A stretch of 61,997 nt of DNA from Rhodospirillum sp. (GCA_013822765.1 PNKY01000019.1:1-61997), one strand, 5' to 3'; positions 23,860-32,834 are shown, counted from the first letter of the stretch. The notes: generated by a model not told the origin, from the letters alone. Made by a program: numbers and translations.

Positions 23860-26016
23860 CTAGAAGTTCAAGCTGTAGCTGACTGCCGCCCGGTAGTTGC
23901 GGCCCGGCTCTTTCGAGTCGGTGTACACGCGGGCGTAGGAGGCATCGAAGATATTCTCGATCCCGAGGTCGACCTGCAGGCCCTCGATCACCATCTCGGT
24001 CGGCGCCCAGCTGAAATAGAGGTCGTGCACGTCGTAGCCGTCGCGCTTCAGGTCCTCTTCGCCCTCGTTCACCTCGTCGAAGTCGTCGGCGATGAAGGCG
24101 CGCCAGCCGACGATCGAATCGATCTCCGGCAGCTTCAGCGCGGCATCGAGAGTGAATTGGGCCGACGTCAGGGTCAGCGAGCCGAGATGGTCGCCGGTGT
24201 CGCGGTCCTTGCCGTCGATGTCGGAATAGCCGAAGCCGAAGCGCACGCGCTCGTTCTCGTAGCTGGCCTCGACTTCGGAGCCCCACAGCTTGGCGCGGGC
24301 GACGTTGCTGGCGCTGGTGGTGCCGTTGCAGTTCGGCGGGAAGCACGATGGCGGCCCGGGCTGGTCGACGCTGAGCGAGATGAAGTCCTCGCCCTTGATC
24401 CAGAAATACGAGCCCTTGACCGACAGCCGGTCGCCGGTCGTGATCACGTCCGCGAAGTCGAGGCCGCCGCCGACCTCGACAGTCTCGGTGGTCTGCGGCC
24501 TCAAGTTCGGGTTGGCGACGAAGAAGTTGGTGCCGAAGCCCGGGATCACGAAATGCACACCCTCGTTGTACATCTCGTTGATGGTCGGCGCGCGGAACGC
24601 TTCGCCATAGTTGGCGAACAGCATCGACCATTCGGTCGGCATGTAGCTGAGGCCGACGCGCGGCGAGACGGCGTCGTCCTCGTTGCTGGCGGCGATGTCG
24701 CTGGAGGCCGAGTAGTGGTCGTAGCGCACGCCGCCGAGCAGGATCACCTCGCCCGGCACGAAGCCGAACGGCTCCTCGACCCGGAGCTCGGTCTGGAAAA
24801 AGCCACCGATGAAATCCGCCTCGGCATCGGGAACGCCGTCGCGGTCGCCGGAGGCGGATTCGCCGTCCTGCTTGTCCTGATAGCCCTCGGCGCCATAGGT
24901 GAAGACGAGGCCGGCGCCATCGGAGACCTCCACGCGCGAGGAGTTCTCGGCGCGGAAGCCGAGGGTGTCAACCGAACGTTTCAACTTCTCGCCCTCTGCG
25001 CCGGCGCCAAGATCGTCGAGCCGCAGCGCATCGACCTGGAAGTCGGTGTAGTAGAGCGTGATGTCCAGATCGAGCAGCTTGTCGTCGGGATTCGAGTATG
25101 AATAGGCGAGACGCGTGGTGTCGGTCTCAATGCTCTTTTCCGTGGCGTCCTCCGCCAGGAAGTCCTGGCCGTTGAGCGGCTCCTCGGCATCGTTGTCGAA
25201 GCGCATGAAGGAGGCTTCGACCCGGTGGAATTCGTGCAGGTCGATGCCGGCTTTGACCAGGCCCGCGACGATGTCGTCCGAGCTGTCCAGTTGCTCGCCA
25301 TCGCCGAGCTCGATGTCGCCGGAGTTGCGCTTGGTCACGCTGCCCAGCAGGTCGATGCCCGCGCCCGGCTTGCCGTAGAGCGTGAAGCTGCCCATCGGCT
25401 CGTCATTGACGCTCTGGTAGCCGCCGCGGACACGGAAACCGATGGTCTCGTCCGGCGCCAGCAGATCGTCGGCATCCAGGGTCTGGAACGAGAACACGCC
25501 GCCGCTGCCGCCGCTGCCATAGAGCGCGGAGGCGGAGCCGCGCAACACCTCGACCTCGCCGATTAGGCTGGGGTCGAGATAGAAGCGGCCTTCGTGGCCG
25601 GTGTCGATGTTCTGCCGCGCGCCGTCGATCATGATGACGACGTCGGGGCCGGAAAAGCCGCGGATGCTGGGATCCTCGCCGGTGCGGCGCGGGCCGCCGG
25701 TGAACTCGACGTTCGGCACCCGGTTCAACAGATCGTCGGGCGTCGAGGCATTGCGCAGATCGGGGCGGTTGGGATCGATCACCGTCACCATTCCCGGATA
25801 TTCGAACGCTTCGATCGGATTGCGCGTCGCGCTCACCGAAACCGGCCGCAACACCACCGGTCCCTGCTGCCCTTCGGCTGCATCCGGTGCCGGCTGGGCT
25901 TCGCCGGTCGTGGCCGGCTGTTGCTCAGCGCTCGGCGCGGTCTCCTGCGCCCATGCAAGCGTGCTTGTCGCGGCCAGCCACACGGCTGCCACCATCCCAA
26001 TCCTGGTCCATGCCAT
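23860..26016 (-). CDS. TonB-dependent haem/haemoprotein receptor
   Basis: The 718-residue outer-membrane receptor has a signal peptide (MAWTRIGMVAAVWLAATSTL), then the plug domain (TPDDLLNRVPNVEFTGGPRR, with VIMIDGARQN) and a 22-strand barrel ending in an aromatic C-terminal residue (AAVSYSLNF). The FRAP motif (GEAFRAPTINEMY) and NPNLRPQTTE are the signature of the HmuR/HemR haem receptor group. The start at 26016 matches the signal peptide and has GGGGG upstream; the frame to 26103 would add a non-signal extension. Position between hemP and hmuT supports haem uptake. Confidence 0.92.
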   Translation of the reverse strand: MAWTRIGMVAAVWLAATSTLAWAQETAPSAEQQPATTGEAQPAPDAAEGQQGPVVLRPVSVSATRNPIEAFEYPGMVTVIDPNRPDLRNASTPDDLLNRVPNVEFTGGPRRTGEDPSIRGFSGPDVVIMIDGARQNIDTGHEGRFYLDPSLIGEVEVLRGSASALYGSGGSGGVFSFQTLDADDLLAPDETIGFRVRGGYQSVNDEPMGSFTLYGKPGAGIDLLGSVTKRNSGDIELGDGEQLDSSDDIVAGLVKAGIDLHEFHRVEASFMRFDNDAEEPLNGQDFLAEDATEKSIETDTTRLAYSYSNPDDKLLDLDITLYYTDFQVDALRLDDLGAGAEGEKLKRSVDTLGFRAENSSRVEVSDGAGLVFTYGAEGYQDKQDGESASGDRDGVPDAEADFIGGFFQTELRVEEPFGFVPGEVILLGGVRYDHYSASSDIAASNEDDAVSPRVGLSYMPTEWSMLFANYGEAFRAPTINEMYNEGVHFVIPGFGTNFFVANPNLRPQTTETVEVGGGLDFADVITTGDRLSVKGSYFWIKGEDFISLSVDQPGPPSCFPPNCNGTTSASNVARAKLWGSEVEASYENERVRFGFGYSDIDGKDRDTGDHLGSLTLTSAQFTLDAALKLPEIDSIVGWRAFIADDFDEVNEGEEDLKRDGYDVHDLYFSWAPTEMVIEGLQVDLGIENIFDASYARVYTDSKEPGRNYRAAVSYSLNF

Positions 26017-26092
26017 CCTGTGCCCCCATTGGCTCTCAAGGTGAGTCCCTGGCTGGCTGAATGGCTGGCTTGGGTCTGAACGATCGTGCTTC

Positions 26093-26116
26093 CTGCGCGG
26101 CACCCCTGCCGCGCAG
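26093..26116. promoter_or_regulatory. Perfect nine-base-pair hairpin between hemP and receptor gene
   Basis: CTGCGCGGC, a six-base loop, and GCCGCGCAG form a perfect stem-loop in the 121-base gap between hemP and the receptor start. No T-run follows in the direction of transcription. It may be a post-transcriptional control or processing element; HemP-family proteins have been linked to control of haem-receptor expression, which makes the position notable. Confidence 0.45.
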
Positions 26117-26137
26117 CGCCGACCGGAACTGTTCTCG

Positions 26138-26326
26138 TTACTTCGTCAGCACGAGTCCGCCGCGGCTGGTCCGCCGCAGGCGATAGAGATTGCCCTCGTG
26201 CTCGATCACCGCCTCGCCCGCCGCACCTAGCAGGCGCACGCTTGAAAGATGCGGCACCGACGCAGAGTCGGTGGCCGCGCGGCCGGCGGTGTGATCGGTT
26301 TGCGGTGCAGATTGCAGATTGTTCAT
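26138..26326 (-). CDS. hemP: HemP/HmuP haem-uptake regulator
   Basis: This 62-residue protein has an unstructured N-terminus and the HemP core SVRLLGAAGEAVIEHEGNLY followed by RLRRTSRGGLVLTK, which matches the family's conserved pattern ending in LTK. HmuP in Bradyrhizobium is a co-activator needed for expression of the haem receptor. It is the first gene after the iron-box-like site at 26382-26402 and lies 121 bases before the receptor. Confidence 0.9.
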   Translation of the reverse strand: MNNLQSAPQTDHTAGRAATDSASVPHLSSVRLLGAAGEAVIEHEGNLYRLRRTSRGGLVLTK

Positions 26327-26381
26327 CGCTCATCTTCATGCGCAGTGACGGCTCGTTCGAGCGCCGCGCCTGGATTCTTAA

Positions 26382-26402
26382 TGCAACTCATTCTCATTTG
26401 CA
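26382..26402 (-). promoter_or_regulatory. Operator-like inverted repeat upstream of hemP
   Basis: The plus strand reads TGCAA-ctcattctcat-TTGCA, a perfect five-base inverted repeat around an eleven-base centre. On the coding strand the centre is ATGAGAATGAG, sharing TGAGAATGAGT with the iron box before the imelysin operon at 20673-20687. It lies about 56 bases before hemP and just after the tonB stop, so it likely gives the haem-uptake genes their own iron-responsive promoter. Confidence 0.6.
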
Positions 26403-26418
26403 ACCGCCTTCGTGGCGA

Positions 26419-27303
26419 TCACCGGTCGGTGATGTTGAAGTTTGCGGGAATGATCAGCTCGATGGAATCGCCCGGCACGTCGTCGGGCAGCGGCGGCAGC
26501 GGCTGGGCGCGCTCGATCATGGCGAGCGCCGCCTCGTCCAGAACCGCGTGCTCCGAGGTGCGCTCGATCGAATAGCTCAGCACCTTGCCGTTCCGGTCCA
26601 TGCGGAAGCGAAGCAAGGCCGTCCCCTCGATGTTCCGGCGCTGCGCCGAGCGTGGGTACTTGTGGAACTTCTGCACATGCGCCTCGAGAATGCCGCGCCA
26701 GGTGAGCTTGGCAGCGTTCACCCGCGCCACGTCGGCCGCCGACGGCGCAGCCGGCGCGGTCGAAGGGTGAACCGGCGCCGCGGCCTTGGCGGCCTGCTGC
26801 TGAGCCAGCTGTGGCGCCGGCTTTTGCACCGTCTCCGGCTCAGGCTCAGGCTCGGGCTCGGGCTCAGGCCTCGGTTTGGGCTTGGGCTTCTCGACCTTGT
26901 CCTTCTTAGGCTTCTCTTTCGGCTTCTCCGGCTTCCGTTCTTCGACCTTTTTCTTCACCGGCTCCGGCTTGGGCAGCACGACTTCCGGCGTCGGAATATC
27001 CGGCGGGGTCAGCGGCAATTCCGGGATCGGCGGCAGCAACTGCGTCAGGTCGATCTCGGGCTCAGGCGGCGGCGGTGTCGGTTCCGGCGGCGCAGTCACT
27101 TGCGGCGCTGGCGGAGCGGCCGGCACCGGCAGCAGTTCCAGCATGATCGCGGCGGGCGGCGGGATCGGCGGCTCGGCGTGGTTCCACGCGACGAAGCCGC
27201 TGAGGCCGGCGCCAGCGTGCAATGCGAGAATGGTGGCCAGCGCGCCGCCCCAGCGGGCGACCCCACCCTCCTGCTGCCAGTTATGGCCTGCTGCCAGCAG
27301 CAT
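26419..27303 (-). CDS. tonB: Energy transducer TonB
   Basis: The 294-residue protein has one N-terminal membrane segment (LATILALHAGAGLSGFVAW), a long periplasmic Pro/Lys/Glu-rich spacer (residues about 55-165, with PEPVKKKVEERKPEKPKEK repeats and an EPEPEPEPEPE run), and the C-terminal TonB domain (HKYPRSAQRRNIEGTALLRF to the end). It transmits inner-membrane proton energy to the haem receptor. The start overlaps the exbD end by 23 bases, so it is coupled to exbBD. Confidence 0.92.
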   Translation of the reverse strand: MLLAAGHNWQQEGGVARWGGALATILALHAGAGLSGFVAWNHAEPPIPPPAAIMLELLPVPAAPPAPQVTAPPEPTPPPPEPEIDLTQLLPPIPELPLTPPDIPTPEVVLPKPEPVKKKVEERKPEKPKEKPKKDKVEKPKPKPRPEPEPEPEPEPETVQKPAPQLAQQQAAKAAAPVHPSTAPAAPSAADVARVNAAKLTWRGILEAHVQKFHKYPRSAQRRNIEGTALLRFRMDRNGKVLSYSIERTSEHAVLDEAALAMIERAQPLPPLPDDVPGDSIELIIPANFNITDR

Positions 27304-27754
27304 CGGGCGTGGTCTGTTGCGGCGGCGTCTCGGTAGGCGGCACGGCCTCCAGGCCGACCAGCGCGACCTTCAGATAACCGGCGGTGCGCAGCAGGTTCAT
27401 CACCTCCATCAGCGCGCCATATTCCACCACCTTGTCGGCGCGCAGGAAGATGCGGGCCGCCTTGTCGCCCTTGGTCGCCTGCTCCAGGGCAGCGGTCAGC
27501 TCTTCGCGCTTCACCGCGGCGTCGCCGAGGCTGAGGGTCAGATCCTTCTGCACGCTGAGGAACAACGGCTTGTCGGGCCGCGGCTGCGGGGTCGCGGTGG
27601 AGGCTGGCAGGTCGACCGCGACATCGACGGTCGACAGCGGCGCCGCCACCATGAAAATGATCAGCAGCACCAGCATCACGTCGATGAAGGGCGTGACGTT
27701 GATCTCGTGCGCCTCGGTGAACTCGTCGTCGCTGTGCTGCAGCCGCGCCGCCAT
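27281..27754 (-). CDS. exbD: Biopolymer transport protein ExbD
   Basis: The 157-residue protein has one membrane helix with the essential aspartate of the proton path (INVTPFIDVMLVLLIIFMVA) and a periplasmic domain with RPDKPLFLSVQKDLTLSLGD. It forms the TonB motor with ExbB. The start at 27754 lies five bases after the exbB stop; upstream in-frame codons belong to the exbB shadow. Confidence 0.92.
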   Translation of the reverse strand: MAARLQHSDDEFTEAHEINVTPFIDVMLVLLIIFMVAAPLSTVDVAVDLPASTATPQPRPDKPLFLSVQKDLTLSLGDAAVKREELTAALEQATKGDKAARIFLRADKVVEYGALMEVMNLLRTAGYLKVALVGLEAVPPTETPPQQTTPDAAGSRP

Positions 27755-27759
27755 GGCGC

Positions 27760-28743
27760 CTACTCCGCCGCTTCGCGCCGATGGTCGAGCGCCTGTAAGC
27801 GGCAGCGGTCGAGGTCGCGGCTGACCAGCTGCTGGATGCCGGCGGCGGCGTCGCCCAGCAACGCGCGATAGGACGCGATCAGGCGGGTGAAGTGGTTGTA
27901 GATGACGACTGCCGGGATGGCGGCAACGAGGCCGATCGCGGTCGCCAGCAGCGCTTCGGCGATGCCGGGCGCGACCACGGCAAGGTTGGTGGTCTGCGCC
28001 TTCGAGATGCCGATGAAGCTGTTCATGATGCCCCACACGGTGCCGAACAGGCCGACGAACGGCGCGGTCGCGCCGATGGTGGCGAGCAGGCCGGTGCCGC
28101 GCCCGGCCTGGCGCGCGGCGGCGTGCAGGATGCGCTCGAACACGGATTCGACGCGCTCCTTGATGCCGGATGCGTCGAGACCGCTCGACAGGGTGAGCTC
28201 GTGGTCGGCCGCCTGCACCAGAGCAGCAGCCGCGCCGCGCTGACGGGCATTGGCCTCGACCGCATCCTCAAGCGATCCCGCCGCCTGCAAGGTGCGCAGC
28301 ACGTGCCGGGTGCGGCGCTTGGCAGCGGCGAGCTCCAGGCTCTTCGCCAGCCACACCGTCCAGGTGATAACCGACGCGAAGGCGAGGCCGATCATCACCG
28401 CCTTCACCACCCAGTCGGCCTGCATGAACATGCCCCACGGCGACAGGTCGCGCGGCAGCATCGCGTTCTCGGCGGCCAGCAACCCGTCCGGATCGGCAAG
28501 CGGGTCCTCGGCCGGATCGATCGCGCCGTCAGCCTGGACCGGCACAGCCCCATCTAGCGGTGCCGCGCCCGTGGGCGCTGCTCCAGTCGGCGCAGCGGTG
28601 GGCGCCTCGGGTGCCGGCGCATCGGCGAACTGTCCCCAAGCGGCGACCGGCGTGATCGTGACCGCGGCAATCCAGAGCGCGCCGAGGAAGGCGCTCAGAC
28701 GGGCGCGCGGATCATTCGTTCTGCCGATCAGTGTTCGAGGCAT
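27760..28743 (-). CDS. exbB: TonB-system ExbB proton channel protein
   Basis: The 327-residue protein is the MotA/TolQ/ExbB-type channel subunit. The N-terminus has a signal-like segment (LSAFLGALWIAAVTITPVAA) and about 60 Pro/Ala-rich residues, the long form common in Alphaproteobacteria. Three membrane helices follow; the ATAPFVGLFGTVWGIMNSFI and IAEALLATAIGLVAAIPAVV blocks are family signatures. I use ATG at 28743; TTG one codon upstream is also possible. exbB-exbD-tonB are consecutive and lead into the haem genes. Confidence 0.9.
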   Translation of the reverse strand: MPRTLIGRTNDPRARLSAFLGALWIAAVTITPVAAWGQFADAPAPEAPTAAPTGAAPTGAAPLDGAVPVQADGAIDPAEDPLADPDGLLAAENAMLPRDLSPWGMFMQADWVVKAVMIGLAFASVITWTVWLAKSLELAAAKRRTRHVLRTLQAAGSLEDAVEANARQRGAAAALVQAADHELTLSSGLDASGIKERVESVFERILHAAARQAGRGTGLLATIGATAPFVGLFGTVWGIMNSFIGISKAQTTNLAVVAPGIAEALLATAIGLVAAIPAVVIYNHFTRLIASYRALLGDAAAGIQQLVSRDLDRCRLQALDHRREAAE

Positions 28744-28830
28744 CAATGTTCGGGTCGCTCGCAGCTTGGCGTGCAGGACAGGATGACACCGGAAAATGCC
28801 GGCCTGCCTTCGCGCCCGTCTTAGCGGAAA

Positions 28831-28845
28831 TGCGAATGCCTCGCA
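28831..28845. promoter_or_regulatory. Palindrome upstream of exbB
   Basis: TGCGA-atgcc-TCGCA is a perfect inverted repeat about 90 bases before the exbB start, in the gap behind kdgK. The half-site TGCRA is also that of the hemP operator-like repeat (TGCAA/TTGCA), but the spacing differs (5 against 11). It may be a further iron-regulator site. Support is limited to symmetry and position. Confidence 0.35.
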
Positions 28846-28867
28846 ATATCAATAAATCTGGCAGAAT

Positions 28868-29794
28868 CTAGGCCCTTAGTGCAGCGAGGAAGGTCGCTCG
28901 CGGAACGATCGCGCCATGATGGCCGATCACGATGGCGGCGCAGCGATGACCGAGCTTGGCCGCCTGCAGCGGATCCTCGCCGCGCAGGGTGGCCGCGAGG
29001 AACCCGGCATTGAAGGAATCGCCAGCCGCCGTGGCATCGACAATCCGGTCCACCTTGGTGGCGGGAACGATGGTTTTCCGTCCGTTGATGGAAACCACGC
29101 AGCCCTGCCCGCCCTGCTTGATGACGACGGTTCGTGGGCCGAGGCCATGGATGAGATCGCACGCCTCGTCCGCGCTGCCGACCCCGTTGAGGCCGGTTTC
29201 GTCCTCCAGGCTGGAGAGCACGATGTCGGTGAGCGCCAGCTGGTCGCGGATCTCACGCCGCGCCACCTCGACCGAGGACCAGGCGCGCGGGCGGTAGTTG
29301 CTGTCGAACGCGACCTTGCCGCCCTCGGCGCGGAACTGGCGCAGCAGGTCGAACAGCCGCTCGCGCCCCGCTTCGCCATAGAGCGAGAGGCTGATGCCGC
29401 TGAGATAGAGCCACTCGTAGCGCAGCAGCGACTGGCTGAGGTCGGCGGTGCGGTCGTTGCTGAAAATCTCGCGCGCCGGCGCCTGCTGCCGCCAGTAGAA
29501 GAAGCGACGCTCGCCGTGCTCGTCGACTTCGATCATGTAGAGGCCAGGCAGGCGGCCGGCGATGCGCTGCACCAGGTCGGTGCCGACCTTCTCGCCGCGC
29601 CACGCTTCGATCATGCGCTCGCTGTAGGGATCGTCGCCGAGCGCGGTGACGTAGTCGACCGGCACGTCGAGGCGCGCCAGATAGACGGCGGTGTTCAGCG
29701 TGTCGCCGCCAAAGCCGAGGCGCCGCAGATCCGGCTGCGCCTGCGCGGCCGACAGCTCCAGCATGCATTCGCCGATGGAGGCGATCCTGCTCAT
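28868..29794 (-). CDS. kdgK: 2-keto-3-deoxygluconate kinase (PfkB family)
   Basis: The 308-residue ribokinase-fold enzyme phosphorylates 2-keto-3-deoxygluconate to KDPG. The opening IASIGECMLEL, the LGFGGDTLNTAVYLARL segment and FYWRQQAPAREIF are typical of KdgK, and the catalytic block is VDATAAGDSFNAGFLAATLRG. It is the last gene of an operon with an IclR regulator and an amino-acid-type ABC transporter. No KDPG aldolase or dehydratase is nearby, so the upstream step must be encoded elsewhere. Confidence 0.87.
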   Translation of the reverse strand: MSRIASIGECMLELSAAQAQPDLRRLGFGGDTLNTAVYLARLDVPVDYVTALGDDPYSERMIEAWRGEKVGTDLVQRIAGRLPGLYMIEVDEHGERRFFYWRQQAPAREIFSNDRTADLSQSLLRYEWLYLSGISLSLYGEAGRERLFDLLRQFRAEGGKVAFDSNYRPRAWSSVEVARREIRDQLALTDIVLSSLEDETGLNGVGSADEACDLIHGLGPRTVVIKQGGQGCVVSINGRKTIVPATKVDRIVDATAAGDSFNAGFLAATLRGEDPLQAAKLGHRCAAIVIGHHGAIVPRATFLAALRA

Positions 29795-29801
29795 GACGAT
29801 G

Positions 29802-30677
29802 TCACCCGCCGCGCTGGGCGACCGGGCGTTCGCCGCCGATGCGCGTCGTCATCTGGCGCGCGGCGTCGATCAGCGCGCGCTTGTAGCGGGCGTGGTCCTG
29901 CAGCCCCTCCTCGCGCGGCGTCAGCAGGCAGAGCGTGGCGACGCACAGCCGCTGCTCGTCATAGACCGCGGCGGCGAAGCAATGGGTGAAACGGCCGGAC
30001 GTGCCGTCGCAGGAGTAGAAACCTTCGAGACGCGCTTCCGCTACTTCCTTGAGGAAGGTGCGCTCGCTGAGGCGCTTGCCGTCGGGCAGGATGAAATCGT
30101 CGTTGGGGATCAGCTTCAGGATCGCCTTGTCGTCGAGATGCGAGACCAGCACCCGGCCGGATGCGGTCCAGGGCAGCGCCACCGGCTCGCCGACGTCGGA
30201 GCTGATGCGGAAGTGGCGCTCGCCCTCCTTCATCTGGGCGACGACATATTTGCGGTTGTCGAGCACGCACAGCTGCGCGGTCTGGCCGGTGACCTCCGAC
30301 AGGTGATCCAGGAATCCGGAGGCGAGGCGCATCACGTCGAAATGCGTCAGGTGTGACAGGCCGAACAGATAGAGCCGGCGGCCGAGATAGACCCGGCCCT
30401 CGGCATCGGCGCGGTCGAGGATGCCGCGGCTCAGCATCAGGCCGACCACGTCATAGGTGGTGGACTTGGGCGCGCCAATCGCGATCGCGATCTCGTTCGG
30501 CCGCAGCGGCTTCTTCGAATCGTGCAGGCATTCCAGGATCTCGAACGCGCGGTCGATGCCGCGGGTGCGGCCGCCGGCATCCGCCACCTCCACCGGCTTG
30601 ACGATCTTCGCGGGCTTCCTCACCGGGACGGGGCGCCGTCCGACTGTCTTCTGTGGCGCCTTCTGTGCCTGGGCCAT
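29802..30677 (-). CDS. IclR-family transcriptional regulator
   Basis: This 291-residue regulator has a basic N-terminal extension, a winged helix-turn-helix (GIDRAFEILECLHDSKKPLR, then PNEIAIAIGAPKSTTYDVVG) and the IclR ligand-binding domain (LPWTASGRVLVSHLDD and the FYSCDGTSGRFTHCFAAAVYD pocket region). It sits between the ABC transporter ATPase gene and kdgK and probably controls the operon. A perfect palindrome upstream of the operon (33718-33733) fits an IclR operator. Confidence 0.9.
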   Translation of the reverse strand: MAQAQKAPQKTVGRRPVPVRKPAKIVKPVEVADAGGRTRGIDRAFEILECLHDSKKPLRPNEIAIAIGAPKSTTYDVVGLMLSRGILDRADAEGRVYLGRRLYLFGLSHLTHFDVMRLASGFLDHLSEVTGQTAQLCVLDNRKYVVAQMKEGERHFRISSDVGEPVALPWTASGRVLVSHLDDKAILKLIPNDDFILPDGKRLSERTFLKEVAEARLEGFYSCDGTSGRFTHCFAAAVYDEQRLCVATLCLLTPREEGLQDHARYKRALIDAARQMTTRIGGERPVAQRGG

Positions 30678-30690
30678 TGCCGCCGATCCC

Positions 30691-31452
30691 TCAGAATTTC
30701 GAGCTCTTCAGGAATTCCGCCAGCCGCTGGGATTTCGGCTTGCGGAACAGTTCCTCGGGCGGTCCCTCTTCCTCGATCCGGCCCTGGTTCATGAATACCA
30801 CACGGTCGGAAACTTCGAAGGCGAATTTCATCTCATGAGTGACCAGGAGCATGGTCATGCCCTCGGTGGCGAGGTCCTGGATGACGGATAACACCTCATT
30901 CACCAGCTCCGGATCGAGTGCCGAAGTCACCTCGTCGAACAGCATGACCTTGGGATTCATCGCGACGGCGCGGGCGATGGCGACACGCTGCTGCTGGCCG
31001 CCGGACAACTGCCCGGGAAAATGGTCGCGGCGGTCCTGGAGTCCGACCCGCGCCAGCCACTTTTCGGCAATCGCGTTCGCCTCCTCCGCCGGCAGCTTCT
31101 TCACCTTGGTGAGGCCAAGCGTGACGTTGCGCAGCGCCGTCATGTGCGGGAACAGGTTGAACTGCTGGAACACCATGCCGGTCATGGCGCGCTGGCGGGC
31201 GATCTCCGATTCCTTGCGCGCCTTGTGCTGCGGCCCGGAATAGCCGATCTCCTCGCCGTCGATCAGGATGCGACCCTGGTGGAACTCCTCCAGCATGTTG
31301 ACACAGCGCAGCAGCGTGGTCTTGCCGGAACCGCTGGAGCCGATGATCGAAACCACGTCGCCGGTCGCGAGCTGGAGGTCGACGCCCTTCAGGACCTCGA
31401 CGTCCTTGAACTTCTTGTGCAGGTTCTCGATCTGGAGGATCGGCTGGGCCAT
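30691..31452 (-). CDS. Polar amino acid-type ABC transporter ATP-binding protein
   Basis: The 253-residue ATPase has Walker A GSSGSGKTTLLRC, the LSGGQQQRVAIARAV signature and Walker B VMLFDEVTSALDP, all in the GlnQ/HisP pattern. The SALDPELVNEVL block is diagnostic of the amino-acid uptake subgroup. I start at 31452 (MAQPILQIENLHK), which aligns with family N-termini; the frame to 31482 overlaps the upstream permease. It works with the two permeases and the binding protein that precede it in the operon. Confidence 0.92.
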   Translation of the reverse strand: MAQPILQIENLHKKFKDVEVLKGVDLQLATGDVVSIIGSSGSGKTTLLRCVNMLEEFHQGRILIDGEEIGYSGPQHKARKESEIARQRAMTGMVFQQFNLFPHMTALRNVTLGLTKVKKLPAEEANAIAEKWLARVGLQDRRDHFPGQLSGGQQQRVAIARAVAMNPKVMLFDEVTSALDPELVNEVLSVIQDLATEGMTMLLVTHEMKFAFEVSDRVVFMNQGRIEEEGPPEELFRKPKSQRLAEFLKSSKF

Positions 31453-31465
31453 TGAACGCTCTGTG

Positions 31466-32131
31466 CTAACTGGGCAATGCAACGCGCCGCTCGGCCGCCT
31501 TGCCGGCGCGCTCGATCGCGTAGTTGATGAGGAAATAGATCAAGCCGGCGAGGAAGTAGAATTCGAACGTCATGAAGTTGCGCGCGACGATCTGCCTGGT
31601 CACCAGCAGCAGCTCGGCGACGCTGATGGCTGACAGAAGGGTCGACGCCTTGACCATCTCCGTCGCCGTGTTGATCCAGGCGGGCAGCGCCTGGCGCAGC
31701 GCCTGGGGCGCCAGCACATAGACGAAGATCTGCGGAAAGGTGAGGCCGATGGCCTTGGCCGCCTCGCTCTGGCCACGCGGCAGCGACTGCAGCGCGCCGC
31801 GCAGGTTTTCGCCGACATGGGTGCTGCAGAACACCACCAGCGCAATGAGGCCAGCCTGGAACGCGGTCAGCTGGATGCCGATCTGCGTCAACAGATAGTA
31901 GCTCGCCAGCACCAGCACGAATACGGGAGTGCCGCGCACGAAATCGACATACGTGCGGACGGCAAAGCGCGACACCCAGCGGCCATAGACCAGCACCAGC
32001 CCGACGAAAATGCCGAGAACGGTGCCGAGCAGGATGGCGAGCAGCGAGATCAGGACGGTCGCGCCGACGCCCTGCAGCAGCGCCCAGCGCGAGACCCAGA
32101 TCTCGTAAAGGAGGGTGCCTTGCTCGAGCAT
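31466..32131 (-). CDS. Amino acid-type ABC transporter permease 1
   Basis: The 221-residue inner-membrane protein has about five helices and the HisM/GlnP EAA loop (RGQSEAAKAIGLTFPQIFVYVLAP is cut here as EAAKAIGLTFPQIF). YVDFVRGTPVFVLVLASYYLL is the typical segment after the second helix. It pairs with the permease encoded immediately upstream at 32133. Confidence 0.92.
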   Translation of the reverse strand: MLEQGTLLYEIWVSRWALLQGVGATVLISLLAILLGTVLGIFVGLVLVYGRWVSRFAVRTYVDFVRGTPVFVLVLASYYLLTQIGIQLTAFQAGLIALVVFCSTHVGENLRGALQSLPRGQSEAAKAIGLTFPQIFVYVLAPQALRQALPAWINTATEMVKASTLLSAISVAELLLVTRQIVARNFMTFEFYFLAGLIYFLINYAIERAGKAAERRVALPS

Positions 32132-32132
32132 G

Positions 32133-32795
32133 TCAGCGCGGAATCGCCAGGCGGCGCTCGAAGAAACGCAAGCCGGCGGCGATCAGGTAGCAGGCAGCGA
32201 CATACATGAGGCTGGCCACCAGCCAGGTCTCGATCACGCGGAACGTTTCCGTGTTGATCTTGCGCGCATAGAACGTCAGCTCCGGCACCGCGATGGCGGC
32301 GGCGAGCGAGGTGTCCTTGAACAGCGAAATGAAGTTGTTGCCGAGCGACGGAAAGGCGTTGCGCAACATCACCGGGATGATGATCCAGACCTTGGCTTGC
32401 CATTCGGTGAGGCCGATCGCGAGACCCGCCTCGCGCAAGCCGCGCGGCAGGGCGAGCAGCGCGCCGCGGAACACTTCCGCGAGATAGGCGCCGGAATAGA
32501 TCGCCAGCGTGAGAATGAAGGATTCGATCTTGCCGATCCGGATTCCCAGGCGCGGCAGGACGAAGTAGGCGAACAGGATGAGGAACAGCGGCGGCAGATT
32601 GCGGAACACCGTGACGTAACAGCTCGCAATCCGCCGCCAAGTCGCGTCTTTGGAATTCATGGCAAAGGCCGCCGCTAGACCGACCCAGCATCCGGCGAAG
32701 ATGGAGACGATCGCCAGACCGAGGCCCATACCGAGCCCGCTCAGCAGCAGATCGAAGTCCCGCCATACGGCGCCGAAATTCAGATGGTAACCCAT
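32133..32795 (-). CDS. Amino acid-type ABC transporter permease 2
   Basis: The 220-residue membrane protein is a HisQ/GlnP-type permease with the VFRNLPPLFLILFAYFVLP segment and an EAA loop (GLREAGLAIGLTEWQAK). It lies one base before the start of the second permease gene. Both permeases and the ATPase form one inner-membrane importer. Confidence 0.92.
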   Translation of the reverse strand: MGYHLNFGAVWRDFDLLLSGLGMGLGLAIVSIFAGCWVGLAAAFAMNSKDATWRRIASCYVTVFRNLPPLFLILFAYFVLPRLGIRIGKIESFILTLAIYSGAYLAEVFRGALLALPRGLREAGLAIGLTEWQAKVWIIIPVMLRNAFPSLGNNFISLFKDTSLAAAIAVPELTFYARKINTETFRVIETWLVASLMYVAACYLIAAGLRFFERRLAIPR

Positions 32796-32834
32796 GGGCG
32801 GCGGCCTTGCCGTGCGCTTTGGTCGTGCTCCGTC

